7,232 bases of DNA from the NCBI GenBank assembly GCA_934394595.1, contig CAKRRX010000126.1, positions 1 to 7,232 of the forward strand, written 5' to 3'. Numbering within the stretch: position 1 is the first letter of the stretch; the number at the start of each line of letters is the position of its first letter. The notes beneath the pieces were generated by a model. It made no database searches, was not told the origin of the DNA, and was given only the letters and a program-made list of their open reading frames with translations. The position numbers and the translations under genes were made by a program. Of this stretch, positions 5,490 through 7,232 are shown one piece after another. This DNA comes from an uncultured Blautia sp. (lineage in GTDB: Bacteria > Bacillota > Clostridia > Lachnospirales > Lachnospiraceae).

Positions 5490-6779
5490 ATGAAAAAGAA
5501 TATCAAAAGAGCGGCAGTTTCTCTGTTGGTTGGAGCACTGGTTTTGCCGGCAAGCACAGCTACAGCTGCTGAAAATACAGAAAACACCAATGAAAAATGG
5601 TTTCCAATATCAGTTTCTTCAATAGATAGCAACCATAATCTGATCAGTGATTTTTCCTATGTATATGATGAAAATGGCCGTGTGGTTGAGAGTCCCGTCA
5701 AATTATCTGACATTGTAAATGAGATGGTAGATGGCAATGCTTACTGGGAAGAGTTTAAAAAAATTGCAGATGTCCAGGGAACTTATGATGGGCAGTATGC
5801 TTATAACCCAATAGGGTATCGTTATGTTTACAATGAGGATGGGACAGTAAATGAGTACAAACGTCGTATTTCAACGGAAGCCATTGACAGCTATCCCTAT
5901 ATCTTTCCCAATTATGCAGATGCGAATTCTTTGAAATATAGCAATTTAGAAAGCCAGCTTATGTATCGGGAGGACCCGGAAACCTATTCTGTTTTGACTT
6001 ATAGCCATGGTTATCTCACTGCTGTTACGGAGATTTGTTACATAGAGCAGGAATTGTGGGATAAACTTTTTGAGGTTGCGAGTCTTACCGGAAGGGAATC
6101 CGGGACTAAGGAAGAGTATGATAATGCCCAGTATTATAATGGATCCCCTTACAATCAATATAATTTTTATTATCTTGCCTACGGTGGAATAATGCTGGAA
6201 TATAAAGATTGTGATGTCCTGGAAGGAAATGAACCGGGAACAGAAAACCGTCTGAATACGGATAAGTATGATCATACTCTTTTTAATCCATTTACTGAGG
6301 AATATTATTACAATGAGTATGATGAAAATGGCAATCTGCTTTACCGTGTATGTTATACAGAACATGAGAATGTTTCCTACTCACAGCCTTTCTCAAGTTC
6401 CTCTCTTATGGGAAATTATGAAATGAAAACGGTGGAGCGTATACGAAATATACAGCAAATTGACCGCTATACCTATGCCTACGGGGATCCTGCAAAATAC
6501 AACAGTGATCCTGACAGTTTCCAGAAGAGCATCTGTGATAAGAGCCTTGCTGATATTGTCAATATTGTAGAAGGTAATGCCTCATTTTTGAATTCCTGTA
6601 CAACAGAAGCTGCTTATCTGGAGCAGGCAAAGGCTGGTATTACACAAGAGCCTGCATGGGGAGCAGCATTTGAAGAAGACTGGGACGAGGAAGAGGACTG
6701 GGACGATGAGGAAGATTGGGACGAAGAAGAGCATTATGGCAGTGCAAATGATCGTATCCGGACTATGACACATTATTAA
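5490..6779 (+). CDS. Secreted protein with YDENG-type motifs and acidic Trp-containing C-terminal repeat (429 aa)
   Basis: The signal peptide has a basic start MKKNIKR, the core AAVSLLVGALVLP and cleavage near ATA-A (residue ~26). The mature protein is acidic and rich in Tyr and Asn. Three short motifs recall YD/RHS-type strands: YVYDENGRVV (57-66), YVYNEDGTVN (112-121) and NEYDENGNLLY (275-285). They are too few and too far apart for a true RHS protein. Residues 395-412 are three EEDWD(E/D) hexapeptides, followed by EEH and a short tail. I recognise no family and no catalytic motif. It is the last gene of the cluster: it follows YARHG copy 2 by 3 nt and relies on a Shine-Dalgarno inside that gene. 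An acidic partner or substrate for the basic surface proteins nearby, or a calcium-binding role, would be speculation. Confidence 0.88.
   Translation: MKKNIKRAAVSLLVGALVLPASTATAAENTENTNEKWFPISVSSIDSNHNLISDFSYVYDENGRVVESPVKLSDIVNEMVDGNAYWEEFKKIADVQGTYDGQYAYNPIGYRYVYNEDGTVNEYKRRISTEAIDSYPYIFPNYADANSLKYSNLESQLMYREDPETYSVLTYSHGYLTAVTEICYIEQELWDKLFEVASLTGRESGTKEEYDNAQYYNGSPYNQYNFYYLAYGGIMLEYKDCDVLEGNEPGTENRLNTDKYDHTLFNPFTEEYYYNEYDENGNLLYRVCYTEHENVSYSQPFSSSSLMGNYEMKTVERIRNIQQIDRYTYAYGDPAKYNSDPDSFQKSICDKSLADIVNIVEGNASFLNSCTTEAAYLEQAKAGITQEPAWGAAFEEDWDEEEDWDDEEDWDEEEHYGSANDRIRTMTHY
6672..6725 (+). repeat. Three 18-bp coding repeats giving EEDWD(E/D) hexapeptides
   Basis: The units 6672-6689, 6690-6707 and 6708-6725 encode EEDWDE, EEDWDD and EEDWDE. 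They differ only at third codon positions, apart from the last residue of the second unit, and a partial fourth unit (GAAGAG) follows. This is a short tandem repeat within the C-terminal part of the 429-residue protein. Confidence 0.95.
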
Positions 6780-6833
6780 TCTATTGGGATCAGGCAGTGG
6801 TCAAGTTCACTGTAAAATTAATAGGGAAAATGG

Positions 6834-6871
6834 AGGAGAACCGCAAACCTGTGGTTCTCCTTCACATTTTC
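6834..6871 (+). terminator. Probable terminator of the transglutaminase/YARHG cluster
   Basis: An 11-bp stem (6834-6844 with 6851-6861, one G-T wobble) has a 6-nt loop and the core GGAGAACC/GGTTCTCC. It is followed by TCACATTTTC. The flanks GAAAATG (6826-6832) and CATTTTC (6865-6871) can pair outside it and extend the structure. It lies 55 nt after the TAA at 6777-6779. The T tract is interrupted, so efficiency is uncertain. Confidence 0.7.
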
Positions 6872-6878
6872 TCCCCCA

Positions 6879-6921
6879 TTTCCCCACAAAATGAACACAA
6901 CTTTCCCATGAATTGAACACA
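6879..6921. repeat. Two tandem ~21-bp direct repeats, possible regulator site
   Basis: TTTCCC (6879-6884) followed by TGAACACA (6892-6899) is repeated as TTTCCC (6902-6907) followed by TGAACACA (6914-6921). The period is 22-23 bp, about two helical turns. The second TGAACACA overlaps the possible -35 box of the next gene, a position used by activators or repressors that bind direct repeats. Confidence 0.6.
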
Positions 6922-6941
6922 TTCTATCTGTATAGTATTAC
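6913..6941 (+). promoter_or_regulatory. Possible promoter for the 3'-terminal secreted protein gene
   Basis: TTGAAC (6913-6918), a 17-bp spacer, then TATTAC (6936-6941). Both boxes match consensus at four of six positions. An overlapping TATAGT (6931-6936) could be the true -10 with a poorer -35 spacing. A weak promoter next to direct repeats would fit an activated one. Confidence 0.45.
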
Positions 6942-6966
6942 CCATAAGGAACAGAAAAACAAAGAC

Positions 6967-7000
6967 GATTCGAAAGGCGGGAAGAGCTGCTTTTTGAATC
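6967..7000 (+). promoter_or_regulatory. Leader hairpin upstream of the 3'-terminal gene
   Basis: Bases 6967-6980 pair without interruption with 6987-7000: 14 pairs, three of them G-T wobbles, with a GAAGAG loop. No T run follows the 3' arm, so it is not a standard terminator. It falls in the presumed 5' untranslated region, 31 nt before the start at 7032, and might stabilise the mRNA or affect translation. Confidence 0.55.
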
Positions 7001-7016
7001 ACAGGAGTAAATAAAG

Positions 7017-7022
7017 AAAGGA
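7017..7022 (+). promoter_or_regulatory. Ribosome binding site that decides the start at 7032
   Basis: AAAGGA lies 9 nt before the ATG at 7032 but only 3 nt before the in-frame ATG at 7026. The spacing favours 7032 as the start codon. Confidence 0.65.
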
Positions 7023-7031
7023 ATTATGGGT

Positions 7032-7232
7032 ATGAAACGTAGATATTTAGCAGTTTTAATGGGAGTTATGGTAGCAGCGACATCAGTGCCGGCAGTGGCA
7101 TATGCAGAGAGTACACAGACAGAGACAGCACAGGAAAATACAGATGCAGACAGTACAGCGGAAGATGCGAAAGCCGGGGATGCCAAAGAAGCCCAGGATC
7201 AGGATGAAGATACCATCTGGGGCGAGGTAAAA
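7032..7232 (+). CDS. N-terminal part of a secreted protein (3' end outside window)
   Basis: The frame is open to the right edge, with 67 codons visible. Residues 1-25 are a clear Sec signal peptide: MKRRYL, a hydrophobic AVLMGVMVAATSVPAVAYA stretch, then cleavage at AYA-ES. The mature start is a low-complexity acidic segment rich in Thr, Asp, Glu, Ala and Gln (residues ~26-60), ending DTIWGEVK at the edge. Such a linker usually precedes a folded surface domain, which cannot be seen. The ATG at 7026 is a possible alternative start that adds two residues (MG). It has its own candidate promoter and leader hairpin and is separated from the upstream cluster by a terminator-like hairpin, so it is probably an independent transcription unit. 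Confidence 0.87.
   Translation, partial: MKRRYLAVLMGVMVAATSVPAVAYAESTQTETAQENTDADSTAEDAKAGDAKEAQDQDEDTIWGEVK

Noticed and set aside
5657..6350. RHS/YD-repeat toxin
   Set aside because: Only three YDENG-like motifs occur, widely spaced, with no RHS core or toxin domain and a protein of only 429 residues.
6938..7186. An 82-residue minus-strand open frame over the right end
   Set aside because: It is antisense to a clear signal peptide and its Ala/Ser/Val-rich composition is the mirror of that acidic, alanine-rich coding sequence.

Overview
The window most likely comes from a moderately AT-rich gut Firmicute of the Lachnospiraceae type (class Clostridia). The evidence is strong AGGAGG-type ribosome binding sites, consensus sigma-A promoter boxes, and a set of exported proteins typical of that group: lysine/tyrosine-rich surface modules, an FN3 domain, choline-binding-like wall repeats, a transglutaminase-like domain and YARHG domains. 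No species can be named from sequence alone. All seven plus-strand genes encode secreted or surface proteins (the first by its domains, since its N-terminus is cut off). The only cytoplasmic protein is a small minus-strand Cro/CI-type regulator.

Layout. (1) 1-417 is the 3' end of a surface protein ending in an FN3 domain, closed by a hairpin at 447-472 that probably serves both convergent genes. (2) 482-703 (minus) is a 73-residue helix-turn-helix regulator. (3) 704-917 is a divergent control region. It has a near-perfect sigma-A promoter (TTGACT, 17 bp, TATAAT) facing right and two copies of a CCGA-N6-TCGG palindrome, one of them filling most of the promoter spacer. (4) 918-1601 and 1620-2402 encode two paralogous small secreted proteins with a bacterial Ig-like core. 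Their signal-peptide DNA is identical over 52 bp. (5) A strong intrinsic terminator at 2488-2518 lies 14 nt before the next start codon. (6) 2533-6779 is a tight four-gene cluster with gaps of 11, 3 and 3 nt: a wall-binding transglutaminase-like protein with an apparent Cys-His-Asp triad, two tandemly duplicated YARHG-domain proteins, and a 429-residue secreted protein with YDENG-type motifs and an acidic EEDWD(E/D) repeat. (7) 6780-7031 holds a terminator-like hairpin, tandem direct repeats beside a possible promoter, and a 14-bp leader hairpin. (8) 7032-7232 is the start of another secreted protein cut off by the window edge.

How the parts may work together (inference). The small regulator probably represses the 918/1620 pair through its palindromes, and perhaps itself. 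The four-gene cluster may be a cell-surface module in which a wall-anchored transglutaminase-like enzyme is made together with secreted YARHG proteins and an acidic protein that could be its substrates, partners or modulators. No mobile element, CRISPR array, tRNA or rRNA was seen.
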